The position numbers were made by a program, and so were the translations under genes. Source: Chryseobacterium sp. LJ668 (lineage in GTDB: Bacteria > Bacteroidota > Bacteroidia > Flavobacteriales > Weeksellaceae). Taken from it: 64,000 nucleotides of DNA. The notes beneath the pieces are model-generated. The model was not told the origin of the DNA. It ran no database searches and was given only the letters and a program-made list of their open reading frames with translations. Shown here piece by piece: positions 43,598 to 52,099 of this stretch; position 1 is the first letter of the stretch; each line of letters opens with the position of its first letter. The DNA is taken from positions 62,001 through 126,000 of the forward strand of contig NZ_CP080443.1 in the NCBI RefSeq assembly GCF_019613955.1, in the 5' to 3' direction.

Positions 43598-43924
43598 TTA
43601 ACGATGTCTTTGCCCTTTTTGGTGGTAATCAACGTGTTGTGGTTTAGACTGATAATTTTTTGAAAATTTGTCATCGTGTAAATGGTTGAAAGCATTCGTG
43701 GAATGAATATCATTTTCAAATTCTAAATGATCAAAGTGCACCACTTTTCCGTTTTTGTAAGATTTTCCTTCAGCAGTTTGATAAAGCTGATTTTCTTTGT
43801 AGGTATTTCCATCTGGAGCGGTAAATGTTTTTTTTCGTTGGCTCAGTTTTTTTCTTCTTTGATTAAGGAGCAATAAAGTTCCTCCGGCTAAGAATGCCAA
43901 TGCTACTTTTATTTTATTATTCAT
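43598..43924 (-). CDS. Small membrane-anchored protein of unknown function
   Basis: Product of 108 residues. One hydrophobic helix at the N-terminus (IKVALAFLAGGTLLLL) is followed by a basic segment (NQRRKKLSQRKK) and a polar tail with two short related units, GNTYKENQLYQT and GKSYKNGKVVHF, and a His-rich end. Family not recognised. It is divergent from the DUF892 stress protein gene and may belong to the same stress group. Confidence 0.6.
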   Translation of the reverse strand: MNNKIKVALAFLAGGTLLLLNQRRKKLSQRKKTFTAPDGNTYKENQLYQTAEGKSYKNGKVVHFDHLEFENDIHSTNAFNHLHDDKFSKNYQSKPQHVDYHQKGQRHR

Positions 43925-44060
43925 AAGTTTTTATTTTCTTTAAATTAACAAAACACCTGCCAAGAAATAATTTTACAAATTTTTATTTTTAAATGATTTA
44001 CTGTTCTTTGGTCTTATAATTGAATTGTAATTGGCAATATAAAATCAAAAAATAAACATT

Positions 44061-44657
44061 ATGGCAACTAAAACGTCAACAGCTAAAAAACCTGCTGTAC
44101 CAAAGAAAGCCGCCGCTCCTAAAAAGTCTGCAGCTTCAAAGTCATCCGCTAAAGCACCTGCAAAAAGTGATGCAGCAACAGATCTGAAAGATTTTTTTGA
44201 GGATGCTTTAAAAGATATTTATTGGGCAGAAAAGGCTTTAACAAAAGCCCTTCCGAAAATGGAAAAGAATGCTACCCATCCTCAATTAAAAGAAGCAATT
44301 GCTACCCATTTAAAAGAAACTGAAGTTCATGTAATGAGACTTGAAGAATGTTTTAAATCGTTAGGGTTAAAGCCTGAAGCTAAAAAATGTGATGCAATGC
44401 AGGGATTATTGGATGAAGGTAAAAGCATCATGGAAGAAACTAAACCAGGCGCAATACGTGATGTAGGGATTATTGCAGCTTCGCAAAAAGTGGAGCATTA
44501 TGAGATCGCTACTTATGGAAGTTTGGCTGCTTATGCTAAAGTTTTGGGTGAAAAAAAATGCCTGAGCAATTTTCTGGCTACCTTAAAAGAAGAAAAAAAC
44601 TGTGATAAGCTGCTTACAAGCATTGCAGATACCGCTTTGAATGCAAAAGCAAAATAA
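44061..44657 (+). CDS. Ferritin-like DUF892 (YciE/YciF-type) protein with basic N-terminal tail
   Basis: Product of 198 residues. Residues 1-40 are a Lys/Ala/Pro-rich, disordered stretch (KKPAVPKKAAAPKKSAASKS) like histone H1 tails, which could bind DNA. Residues about 42-195 form the DUF892 four-helix bundle (DLKDFFEDALKDIYWAEKAL, LKEAIATHLKETEVHVMRLE, AASQKVEHYEIATYGSL) with Glu/His in diiron-like positions. Family members are induced by stress. It lies in the oxidative stress neighbourhood and is divergent from 43598-43924. A strong terminator follows. Confidence 0.88.
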   Translation: MATKTSTAKKPAVPKKAAAPKKSAASKSSAKAPAKSDAATDLKDFFEDALKDIYWAEKALTKALPKMEKNATHPQLKEAIATHLKETEVHVMRLEECFKSLGLKPEAKKCDAMQGLLDEGKSIMEETKPGAIRDVGIIAASQKVEHYEIATYGSLAAYAKVLGEKKCLSNFLATLKEEKNCDKLLTSIADTALNAKAK

Positions 44658-44679
44658 ATTTTAAGCATAATTTTATAAA

Positions 44680-44710
44680 AAAAATTCCTCAATTAAATTG
44701 AGGAATTTTT
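44680..44710. terminator. Bidirectional intrinsic terminator
   Basis: Long A/T-flanked stem AAAAATTCCTCAATT / AATTGAGGAATTTTT between the converging DUF892 and CinA-like genes. Confidence 0.9.
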
Positions 44711-44738
44711 TTTTAAAGGCTGTCTTTTTGATTGATGA

Positions 44739-45242
44739 TCAGTTATTTAAAATCAGAAGATTATTCAGTTCGCTCTTAAAGCACCCTAAAATAAATTCTG
44801 TATAATACAGTTGCGCATTAAGAGCCTGAGTTTTTGGATGCAGCTCTAGTTTTTTAGATAAAATAATTTCTTCCTTATAAGCAATCGAATAGTATGCATA
44901 CACATTGTAATCAGAATTTCTTCCCGGAGTGCAGTAGCCTGTTGTAGCGATAGACCAATCACTTTCAAATAATTTGGCAACATTCAGAGCCATAGTTTCT
45001 GCTATTTTTTCTGACACACAATCACATTTTTCTGCTTCACTTTTATCAACCCTCAGCAATCTTACTTTTTCGTTAAGTGTATATGAAGTCATACCGCCTT
45101 TATAAAACATCGATGCATTCGGCATTTGCGAAAAGGCAAGCTGTAGCATTCCGGAAGTTACACTTTCGGCAATAGCAATGGTTTCATTACTGTTTATCAG
45201 GCATTCGCTGATGTACTCCAGTGTTTTTTTTTGAAATTCCAT
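44739..45242 (-). CDS. CinA-family protein (nicotinamide-nucleotide amidase domain)
   Basis: Product of 167 residues consisting only of the CinA C-terminal (PncC) domain: IAIAESVTSGMLQLAFSQ, FYKGGMTSYTLNEKVRLLRV and IATTGYCTPG. The usual GDxxG-type glycine motifs are partly changed (TTGYCTPG where TGIAGPxG is normal), so activity on NMN is uncertain. It is the last gene on the minus strand before the terminator, 46 bases after the alcohol dehydrogenase, and could be cotranscribed with it. Confidence 0.8.
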   Translation of the reverse strand: MEFQKKTLEYISECLINSNETIAIAESVTSGMLQLAFSQMPNASMFYKGGMTSYTLNEKVRLLRVDKSEAEKCDCVSEKIAETMALNVAKLFESDWSIATTGYCTPGRNSDYNVYAYYSIAYKEEIILSKKLELHPKTQALNAQLYYTEFILGCFKSELNNLLILNN

Positions 45243-45288
45243 AACAGTGAAATTTTAGTTTAGTTAAAATTTAGCCCTAACGTTGTAA

Positions 45289-46455
45289 TTATTTCCAAGG
45301 ATCTAACACAACCTTTACACAACCATCTTCTTTTTTATCGAAAATCTCATATCCTTTTGAGACTTCGTCTAAAGAAAGTCTGTGTGTAATAATATCATCC
45401 AGTTTTACCTGCCCCGTTTCTACATACTTCATCAGTTTATCTACGATTACGTGTACTGGTGCTTGACCTGCCTTAAGCGTAATTCCTTTATCAAACATCT
45501 GTCCGACTCTGAAATTGTCATAATTCATAGGATATACTCCTAAAATAGAAACAAAACCGCCACGTCTTACGCCGCTCATGCAAGCATCCAGGACTTTAAT
45601 CGAACCTTTTTCAAAATTCACCACAGCTTTTGCCTTATCAAGCAAATTTCTTTCCGGCTCAAAACCAACCGCATCGATGCAGACATCTGCACCTCTTCCG
45701 GCAGTCATTTCTCTTATTTCCTCAACGGTCTGGTCTGCATCTTTCCATAAAATGGTTTCGCAGCCTGTGAGTTTTTTAATCTGATCAAGTCTGTACTGAA
45801 GGGTATCGATAACAATCACTTTTTTAGCATTGTAAAGAATTGCACTTTTTGCAGCCATTGATCCTACAGGTCCTGCGCCGAAAATCGCAACGGTTTCCCC
45901 ACCTTTCATGTCTGCCCACATCACTCCAGTATATCCTGTTGGAAAAATATCTGTTAAGAAAAGAACCTGGTCATCATTTAAACTTTCCGAAACTTTTCTG
46001 GGTCCGAAATTCGCATAAGGAACCCGTACATATTGCGCCTGTCCGCCGTTGTAGCCCCCGTAAAGATCGGTGTAGCCAAACATTCCGCCGCCTTTTTCCG
46101 TAAGAATTCCACCTTCAGGACCATAATGATCAGGATTGGAGTTCTCACAGCCTGCGGGAAGATCGTGATTACAGAAATAACAGCTTCCGCAAGCAATTGG
46201 GAAAGGTACTACTACCCTGTCTCCTACTTTCAAATGCGTAATATTTTTGCCAACATCTTCTATAATTCCCATAAACTCGTGTCCCATTACCATGGGCCGA
46301 GCTTGAGGAATTCCTCCGGAATACATGTGAAGATCACTTCCACAAATTGCTGTGGAAGTAACCTTTAAAATAATATCGTTCTGATCTTCAATTTTTGGAT
46401 CGTCAATCGTGTCGCAAGTAATCTTGCCGGGTGCGTGAAAAACTGCTGCTTTCAT
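45289..46455 (-). CDS. Zinc-dependent alcohol dehydrogenase, formaldehyde-dehydrogenase-like group
   Basis: Product of 388 residues in the MDR superfamily. Catalytic zinc ligands in TAICGSDLHMYSGG and GHEFMGIIEDVG; structural zinc cysteines in ACGSCYFCNHDLPAGC. The Rossmann motif is GAGPVGSMAAKSAI, with an acidic residue at the end of the next strand (VIVIDTLQYR) pointing to NAD. The long loop and ILGVYPMNYDNFRVGQMFDK match the glutathione-independent formaldehyde dehydrogenase-like branch. It is 39 bases below katE on the same strand, probably in the same stress transcript. The substrate is not established. Confidence 0.85.
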   Translation of the reverse strand: MKAAVFHAPGKITCDTIDDPKIEDQNDIILKVTSTAICGSDLHMYSGGIPQARPMVMGHEFMGIIEDVGKNITHLKVGDRVVVPFPIACGSCYFCNHDLPAGCENSNPDHYGPEGGILTEKGGGMFGYTDLYGGYNGGQAQYVRVPYANFGPRKVSESLNDDQVLFLTDIFPTGYTGVMWADMKGGETVAIFGAGPVGSMAAKSAILYNAKKVIVIDTLQYRLDQIKKLTGCETILWKDADQTVEEIREMTAGRGADVCIDAVGFEPERNLLDKAKAVVNFEKGSIKVLDACMSGVRRGGFVSILGVYPMNYDNFRVGQMFDKGITLKAGQAPVHVIVDKLMKYVETGQVKLDDIITHRLSLDEVSKGYEIFDKKEDGCVKVVLDPWK

Positions 46456-46494
46456 AATATATTTGGTTTTGGTGTATAAAAATCTTCTCTAACT

Positions 46495-48639
46495 TTATGC
46501 CATTGAATTACGTTCTTTCTCAAGATCCCAGACTCTGTGATTAGCGATTGCAGAAATAAATCTACTGTCAGAATCGTCGGCTCCGCTGGTAATTATCGCA
46601 GGATCTTCGTGTTTCTTTTTGCTTACGTTGCTTGCATTATAAATCTCATCGGTATCTTTACCAAAATAGATAGCCTTACAATGTTTGTAAGCTTCGTTGA
46701 TAAATTCTGTGACAATCGGTTTTCTTTCAGGATGCATCAATTCCTTAGCCGATTTTTCACCTGAACAGACATACAAAGCATCAAAAGATACACTCGCAGT
46801 ACTTGTAATAGAATGTTTAGGCTCAAATTCACTTCCGTCATCCGCTTTCACTGGCGCAACACTTGGTGCAATGATCTGGACAACAGCACCTTTGTCTTCC
46901 AATTTACTTTTTAGGGATTTTACAGCGTGAGTATTTACTCCGTCTGCCATGATAAAACCAATCACGCGGCTTTCAATAGTATCTTTTACTGTATCTTTCA
47001 TGCTTAAAGCTTCAGAACTTTTAGTTTCCGGCTCTCTCTCTTCACTTTGTAAGCTTGAAGGATCTGCATCTGCAGGAATGCTTCCGTTTGGCATATCCAG
47101 TTTTTTAACTTTTACTCCAACTTTTTCAGCAACATTTGCAGCAAGTTCAGCGTCGATAAAAGCTAATTGACCAACTACTCTTTCCCTGATTTCTAAAATG
47201 GTCACTTTAGACAATTCAAAAACCAAGGCATTCTGAAGGTGAGTTTTTTCCGGAGCAGACTGACTGTTTAAAAACATTTTTGCCTGAGAATAATGATCGA
47301 CAAAACTATCGCTTCTCGCTCTTATTTTATGACCGTCAACTCTTTCGTTATTCGAAGAGAATCCACCGTCTTTCATCATTGCCTGAAAAGGACAGCCTCC
47401 ACCAATAGAATTTGGTTCGTAACTTACTTTTCCTTTTACAATCTGCTGTCTCATGTGACCGTCACGCTGATTGTTGTGAACTGTATTGATTGATCTGTTG
47501 ATCGGAATCTCGTGGAAATTGGGCGAACCCAGTCTTGAAAGTTGGGTATCTGTATAAGAGAATAATCTCCCCTGTAAAAGCGGATCATTGGAGAAATCGA
47601 TTCCCGGAACCAAATGACCGGGATGGAAAGCTACCTGCTCTGTTTCAGCAAAAAAGTTATCCGGATTTCTGTTTAAAGTTAAAGTTCCGACAAGCTGTAC
47701 CGGTACTAATTCTTCAGGAACTATTTTAGTAGGATCAAGAAGGTCAAAATCAAAATCAAACTCATTTTCTTCAGGAATAACCTGTACTCCGAAATCCCAT
47801 TCAGGAAAAGCACCATTTTCTATAGATTCCCAAAGATCTCTTCTGTGAAAATCAGGGTCTGTGCCTGAAATTTTCTGAGCTTCGCTCCATGCTACCGAGT
47901 GCACGCCTAATTTTGGTTTAAAGTGAAATTTCACAAAATGAACTGCACCTTCACTATTGATAAATTTAAATGAGTGAACACCAAAACCTTCCATCATACG
48001 ATAGCTTCTAGGGATCGCACGATCGCTCATTGCCCACATAATCATATGCATACTTTCCGGCATCAATGAAATAAAATCCCAAAATGTATCATGAGCAGAG
48101 GCAGCCTGTGGAATTGCATTATCAGGCTCAGGTTTTACAGCATGGACCAGATCCGGGAATTTCATAGCATCCTGGATAAAAAATACCGGAATATTATTAC
48201 CTACCAAGTCATAATTGCCTTCTTCCGTATAAAATTTCACAGCAAAACCTCTTACATCTCTTGCCAAATCTGTACTTCCGGCACTTCCGGCAACGGTAGA
48301 AAATCTCACAAAAACAGGTGTTTCTTTTCCAACTTCGTTTAAGAATTTAGCTTTTGTATATTTTTCAAGACTTTTATTCAGCTTAAAAACTCCATGAGCA
48401 CCAGAGCCTCTTGCATGAACTATTCTTTCAGGGATTCTTTCGTGGTCAAAATGCGTAATTTTCTCTCTTAAAATAAAATCTTCAAGCAAAGTTGCACCTC
48501 TTTGATCGGTCTTTAGTGAATCCTGATTGTTGTTGATTTTTAATCCCTGATTGGTTGTCAGTTTTGTGTCCTGATTATCAGTGGTGTGATTTTGAAGCTG
48601 ATTTAGCTTTTCGTTAGGCTGTAAATCTTTATTTTCCAT
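46495..48639 (-). CDS. katE: Large-subunit catalase (KatE/HPII type)
   Basis: Product of 714 residues, the long clade II form. Residues 1-50 are a Gln/Asn-rich leader. The active-site His75 lies in FDHERIPERIVHARGSGAHG, NADP/heme-channel features include RFSTVAGSAGSTDLARDVRG, and the proximal Tyr lies in GRLFSYTDTQLSRLGSPNF. Residues about 560-690 form the DJ-1/GATase-like C-terminal domain (VIGFIMADGVNTHAV, FDALYVCSGEKS). It breaks down hydrogen peroxide in the cytoplasm. It follows the unknown 203-residue gene by 28 bases and precedes the alcohol dehydrogenase. Confidence 0.95.
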   Translation of the reverse strand: MENKDLQPNEKLNQLQNHTTDNQDTKLTTNQGLKINNNQDSLKTDQRGATLLEDFILREKITHFDHERIPERIVHARGSGAHGVFKLNKSLEKYTKAKFLNEVGKETPVFVRFSTVAGSAGSTDLARDVRGFAVKFYTEEGNYDLVGNNIPVFFIQDAMKFPDLVHAVKPEPDNAIPQAASAHDTFWDFISLMPESMHMIMWAMSDRAIPRSYRMMEGFGVHSFKFINSEGAVHFVKFHFKPKLGVHSVAWSEAQKISGTDPDFHRRDLWESIENGAFPEWDFGVQVIPEENEFDFDFDLLDPTKIVPEELVPVQLVGTLTLNRNPDNFFAETEQVAFHPGHLVPGIDFSNDPLLQGRLFSYTDTQLSRLGSPNFHEIPINRSINTVHNNQRDGHMRQQIVKGKVSYEPNSIGGGCPFQAMMKDGGFSSNNERVDGHKIRARSDSFVDHYSQAKMFLNSQSAPEKTHLQNALVFELSKVTILEIRERVVGQLAFIDAELAANVAEKVGVKVKKLDMPNGSIPADADPSSLQSEEREPETKSSEALSMKDTVKDTIESRVIGFIMADGVNTHAVKSLKSKLEDKGAVVQIIAPSVAPVKADDGSEFEPKHSITSTASVSFDALYVCSGEKSAKELMHPERKPIVTEFINEAYKHCKAIYFGKDTDEIYNASNVSKKKHEDPAIITSGADDSDSRFISAIANHRVWDLEKERNSMA

Positions 48640-48667
48640 ATAATTAGTAGTTGTATAAATGTTATGA

Positions 48668-49279
48668 TTAATTTTTTATAAATTCTTCCGTGAAATCCTG
48701 CCACTGCACCTTGCTCCCGCCAAAAATTCCTCCGCTTGCTACAAAAAAGTTTCTTAGTGAATTAATAAGACCTAATTTTTTTGTGTTCGGAATTTCATTC
48801 CGTCCATGAATACTCATTTGGATAATTTTATCTTTTTGAGCTAAAACAAATGTATTTGATGCAGCTTCCGTATAAAAATGGGCAACATTTTTTTTGCTGC
48901 TTATCGGGCATGAGTGAGGTTTCATTTGTAAAAGGAAAACTTTCAGCTCAGGTTGATCAATAGATTGCATGTCATTTACCATAACCCAATCAAAACCTTT
49001 TCCCGACTGGTTTTTTGGAGCGGGCATCTTTATTTTTACAAAATCTTTTAACTGAGCAATTGCTGATTTTTCATTTTCTTTCTGATGAAGATAAAACTCG
49101 GTAGGGTTTTTACGAGCATATAATTTCCATTGATTGATTTTTAAAAGTTTTTGCGAAAGTTCACTGAATTTTTCAAAAGCTTTAGCTTCAGTATCGCAGA
49201 TTAGAAAAGCTACCGCATTATTTTTTGAGCCGTCTTTGTTGGGGGGTAATAAATGCTGTATATCTATTTTGTATTTCAT
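48668..49279 (-). CDS. Unknown protein in the catalase operon
   Basis: Product of 203 residues, soluble, with no signal peptide. DIQHLLPPNKDGSKNNAVAF opens it; KGFDWVMVNDMQSIDQPELK and KPHSCPISSKKNVAHFYTEA are its most conserved-looking parts. The C-terminus NSLRNFFVASGGIFGGSKV is glycine-rich. I do not recognise the family. It is the first gene ahead of katE, with only 28 bases between, so a role in oxidative stress is inferred from position. Confidence 0.6.
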   Translation of the reverse strand: MKYKIDIQHLLPPNKDGSKNNAVAFLICDTEAKAFEKFSELSQKLLKINQWKLYARKNPTEFYLHQKENEKSAIAQLKDFVKIKMPAPKNQSGKGFDWVMVNDMQSIDQPELKVFLLQMKPHSCPISSKKNVAHFYTEAASNTFVLAQKDKIIQMSIHGRNEIPNTKKLGLINSLRNFFVASGGIFGGSKVQWQDFTEEFIKN

Positions 49280-49322
49280 GATGGAAGTAAAAGAGTTGGT
49301 GTAATTGTCTAATTATTAAAAA

Positions 49323-49463
49323 TTATCTTAAGGCTTTTTCTGAATCATTTGTAGAAGCTGTATCTGAATTTGACGCAGTTACCAAAATATTAATATGAGA
49401 AGAAACTGGAACTTTATGATCAATTTTCGGAACAGTGCTGTGTGAATTATTTTCATTTTCTAT
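49323..49463 (-). CDS. Possible small protein lacking an ATG start
   Basis: A 46-codon frame on the minus strand, from ATA at 49461-49463 to TAA at 49323-49325, reads like coding sequence: NSHSTVPKIDHKVPVSSHIN, then ILVTASNSDTASTNDSEKAL. An in-frame stop precedes the ATA directly, and no ATG, GTG or TTG gives a full-length product. Either ATA is used, or an ATG was lost and the gene is dead. It lies between the DUF2383 gene and the catalase operon. Confidence 0.3.
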   Translation of the reverse strand: MENENNSHSTVPKIDHKVPVSSHINILVTASNSDTASTNDSEKALR

Positions 49464-49522
49464 TTACGTAGCTTATCAAATGTGTATTTAGAAAAGAAAA
49501 TCTTAATATCTTGAGTACAAAA

Positions 49523-49552
49523 AAGCTGCCTTATTTTTGAATAAAACAGCTT
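49523..49552 (-). terminator. Terminator of the first DUF2383 gene
   Basis: AAGCTG-CC-TTATT / AATAA-AA-CAGCTT stem with a 4-base loop, with a T run on the minus strand. Confidence 0.75.
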
Positions 49553-49567
49553 GATATTACAAAATTT

Positions 49568-50020
49568 TTACGAACGTTTCTGTTCGAGATTTTCAAACTT
49601 ATTATATGAGGCTTTCAAATGATGAAGCTGATCCTGAACTGTTTGGGAACTTTTTGTACAAAGATCTCCACTGTCTAAAGCATCTTGATAAGCTTTGATG
49701 GCTGCATCTTCCCCAAAAACAACATTCTCTAATGTTGATTCATCTTTATTTCCGGCAAAAGAACTTTTTATATCAATCCAAGCTCTGTGAATTGCTCCTG
49801 CAGCAGTTGTAGTATTTTCCGGTTCTCCTCCACGCTCGGTAATTAATTGTACAAGATCAGATTTCATTTTTTGAGAATTTGACACCATGTCATCATAATC
49901 TGACTTTAATCCCGAATAGGTTTCCCAAACCTTATCCTCCACTTTTGAAAAGCCTTCAATTCTGTCATTGGTAATTTTTAGCAGGTCATTTAAAACCGAT
50001 ACTGTTTTTTCGTTAGTCAT
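49568..50020 (-). CDS. DUF2383 (PA2169-type) four-helix bundle protein
   Basis: Product of 150 residues from the ATG at 50020; the frame also reaches a TTG 13 codons upstream, which the paralog does not support. Sequence: EKTVSVLNDLLKITNDRIEG, a middle helix with SDYDDMVSNSQKMKSDLVQL, GGEPENTTTAAGAIHRAWID, STLENVVFGEDAAIKAYQDA and a final helix. The family resembles ferritin-like bundles and is often stress-induced. A close paralog lies at 63434-63895. Confidence 0.85.
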   Translation of the reverse strand: MTNEKTVSVLNDLLKITNDRIEGFSKVEDKVWETYSGLKSDYDDMVSNSQKMKSDLVQLITERGGEPENTTTAAGAIHRAWIDIKSSFAGNKDESTLENVVFGEDAAIKAYQDALDSGDLCTKSSQTVQDQLHHLKASYNKFENLEQKRS

Positions 50021-50052
50021 AATATAATATGTTTGATTAGTGTATAAATTTA

Positions 50053-50216
50053 TTGGCAATTTCTATGCCTATCTTAATTTTGAAATTTATTTAACATAAT
50101 ATAATTTAGGCACAGAATTTGAACATTGCTAAAAAGGTAAATAATAAGAAAACCAACACCAAAATCACATCATATTAATACTGAAAAATCCCTGAAATCT
50201 ATGTTCAGGGATTTTT
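50053..50216 (+). ncRNA. Candidate small RNA (promoter to terminator)
   Basis: On the plus strand TTG (50053-50055), 19 bases, TAATTTTG (50075-50082) form a full Bacteroidetes promoter. An intrinsic terminator AAAAATCCCTGAA / TTCAGGGATTTTT lies at 50184-50216. The transcript would start near 50089 and be about 130 bases long. It contains no ATG before the terminator loop. It is divergent from the DUF2383 gene. It could instead be an attenuated leader of the small gene at 50301. Confidence 0.5.
50184..50216. terminator. Orphan intrinsic terminator in a divergent region
   Basis: Perfect 13-base stem with a 7-base loop and a T run on either strand. No annotated gene runs into it from either side. 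Confidence 0.8.
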
Positions 50217-50300
50217 GTGTCTATGTAAACATGCTGAATATTAAAATAATTCAGATAAGATTTTTATTATTACTTTAGTTAAACTTTAAACCAATATATA

Positions 50301-50525
50301 ATGGCAAAAATAGATTTTAAAAAAGAAGATTTTGTAAAAACTCAAAATGATGGTTATCAATTGGAATACACCAAATCTGAAATTGGTGAGGGAAGTAATC
50401 TCACGATTGAGAAAAAAAATGAAGACGGAACTTATACTGTTATTCAGGTTCCTATCAGAAGATTTAAAGAAAGTATCTTCATTGCGGTGGATGAGGCCAT
50501 TGACGGCAGAATTATTTTTGAATAA
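50301..50525 (+). CDS. Small protein of unknown function
   Basis: Product of 74 residues: MAKIDFKKEDFVKTQNDGYQ at the start, then a strand-rich part (GSNLTIEKKNEDGTYTVIQV, IFIAVDEAIDGRIIFE). Soluble, acidic/basic mixed, no recognised family. It ends in front of a bidirectional terminator shared with the nitrilase gene. Codon pattern and the tight terminator support a real gene. Confidence 0.65.
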   Translation: MAKIDFKKEDFVKTQNDGYQLEYTKSEIGEGSNLTIEKKNEDGTYTVIQVPIRRFKESIFIAVDEAIDGRIIFE

Positions 50526-50530
50526 AAACA

Positions 50531-50562
50531 ATCCCCATTCACTGTACCAATAGAATGGGGAT
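50531..50562. terminator. Bidirectional intrinsic terminator
   Basis: Stem ATCCCCATTC / GAATGGGGAT with a 12-base loop between the converging genes. Confidence 0.88.
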
Positions 50563-50578
50563 AATCATTATTTTCTTA

Positions 50579-52099
50579 TTAAATTAATGGTAACTTTTCT
50601 TTAAGGGAAGTTTCATAGAGATCTTTTCGTCTGTCATTGAGAATTTGAACTGAACCATGGTAATGGAGATCTTTCAATAAATTCAAATCAACATCAACAA
50701 TTAACGTCATTTCCGTATTCGGAGTTGCCTCTCCTTTCACCGCATTCGACGGGAAAGCAAAATCTGAAGGTGTAAATACGGCCGCCTGTCCAAACTGGAT
50801 ATCCATATTATTAACTCCCGGCAGATTTCCTACGCAGCCTGCAATGGCAACATAGCATTCATTTTCAATTGCTCGCGCGGCTGCACACTGTCGTACTCTC
50901 ATATAAGCATTCTGTGTATCTGTGAGATAAGGTACAAAAAGAATTTTCATTCCCTGATCTGCCAACAGCCTCGGCAATTCGGGAAATTCCACATCATAGC
51001 AGATCACCAGACCAATTTTTCCGCAATCGGTATCAAAAACTTTAATTTCGTTGCCCCCTTTCATCCCATAATATTTTCTTTCGTTGGGAGTAATATGTAT
51101 TTTTCTGTATTCATCCATCCGGCCATCACGATGCAGAAGGTAACTCACATTGTACAAATCATTATTCTCAAAAACAGGCATGCTTCCTGAAATAATGTTG
51201 ACATTATAGCTGATTGCCAATTCGGAAATTTTGTTTTTTATCTGCTCTGTGATCTTCGCAAGCTCAATCATACTGTCGCGTTCAGACAAATTATTAAAAG
51301 GAGCAAGCAAAGGTGTATTGAATAGTTCAGGAAAAAGCACAAAATCTGATTTGTAGTCTCCCATCACATTCACAAAAAACTCTACCTGCTCATAGAATGC
51401 ATTGATATCTTTAAAATGCCTCATCTGCCACTGCACCAAGCCTAACCGAATGGTACTATCCTGCATGGTATTGTATTTTTTGCTGTAATAAATATTATTC
51501 CATTGCAGTAAGACAGCGTTTTCTCGGGAAGCTTCATCTTCGGGAAGATATTTTTTTAAAACTCTGATCGGTAAAAAATTATTCGAAAGCTGAAAAGAAA
51601 GCACAGGATCATAGATCTCCTTATCCCTTACCCTTCTGATATATTCTCTTGGTGAGATTTCATGACTGAATTTATGATAATCCGGGATTCTTCCTCCTAA
51701 GATAATTGATTTTAAATTGAGCTGTTCGCAGAGTTCTTTTCGAGCGTCATAAAGCCTTCTTCCTAATCTCAGCTCCCGATATTCTGGATCAACAAAAATT
51801 TCAATTCCATACAAAACATTCCCGGTGTTTGAGTGGGTATTAAATGTATAATTTCCCGTAATATCACTGTAGGTATGTTCGTCATCAAATTCTTCATAGT
51901 TAACAACGATAGATAGCGCAACTGCGGCGACTTTCCCGTCAACAGTAATACAAATCTGCCCTGCTTCAAAAATTTTTGTAAGTTTTGCAATGCTTTTTTT
52001 AGACCAAACGTATTCGGACATTTTCGGATAGGCACGGCGCATGGCCGATACCAATTCATCATAATCATTAATATTCAGAGTACGTGTATCTATCTGCAT
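50579..52099 (-). CDS. GNAT acetyltransferase fused to carbon-nitrogen hydrolase
   Basis: Product of 506 residues. Residues about 1-205 form a GNAT domain (GIEIFVDPEYRELRLGRRLY is the acetyl-CoA-binding region). Residues about 215-500 form a nitrilase-superfamily hydrolase with the Glu-Lys-Cys triad in FVLFPELFNTPL, EYRKIHITPNERKYYGMKGG and GLVICYDVEFPELPRLLADQ. The same fusion is found in other bacteria; its substrate is not known. It is the only gene on this transcript, with a terminator downstream. Confidence 0.9.
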   Translation of the reverse strand: MQIDTRTLNINDYDELVSAMRRAYPKMSEYVWSKKSIAKLTKIFEAGQICITVDGKVAAVALSIVVNYEEFDDEHTYSDITGNYTFNTHSNTGNVLYGIEIFVDPEYRELRLGRRLYDARKELCEQLNLKSIILGGRIPDYHKFSHEISPREYIRRVRDKEIYDPVLSFQLSNNFLPIRVLKKYLPEDEASRENAVLLQWNNIYYSKKYNTMQDSTIRLGLVQWQMRHFKDINAFYEQVEFFVNVMGDYKSDFVLFPELFNTPLLAPFNNLSERDSMIELAKITEQIKNKISELAISYNVNIISGSMPVFENNDLYNVSYLLHRDGRMDEYRKIHITPNERKYYGMKGGNEIKVFDTDCGKIGLVICYDVEFPELPRLLADQGMKILFVPYLTDTQNAYMRVRQCAAARAIENECYVAIAGCVGNLPGVNNMDIQFGQAAVFTPSDFAFPSNAVKGEATPNTEMTLIVDVDLNLLKDLHYHGSVQILNDRRKDLYETSLKEKLPLI

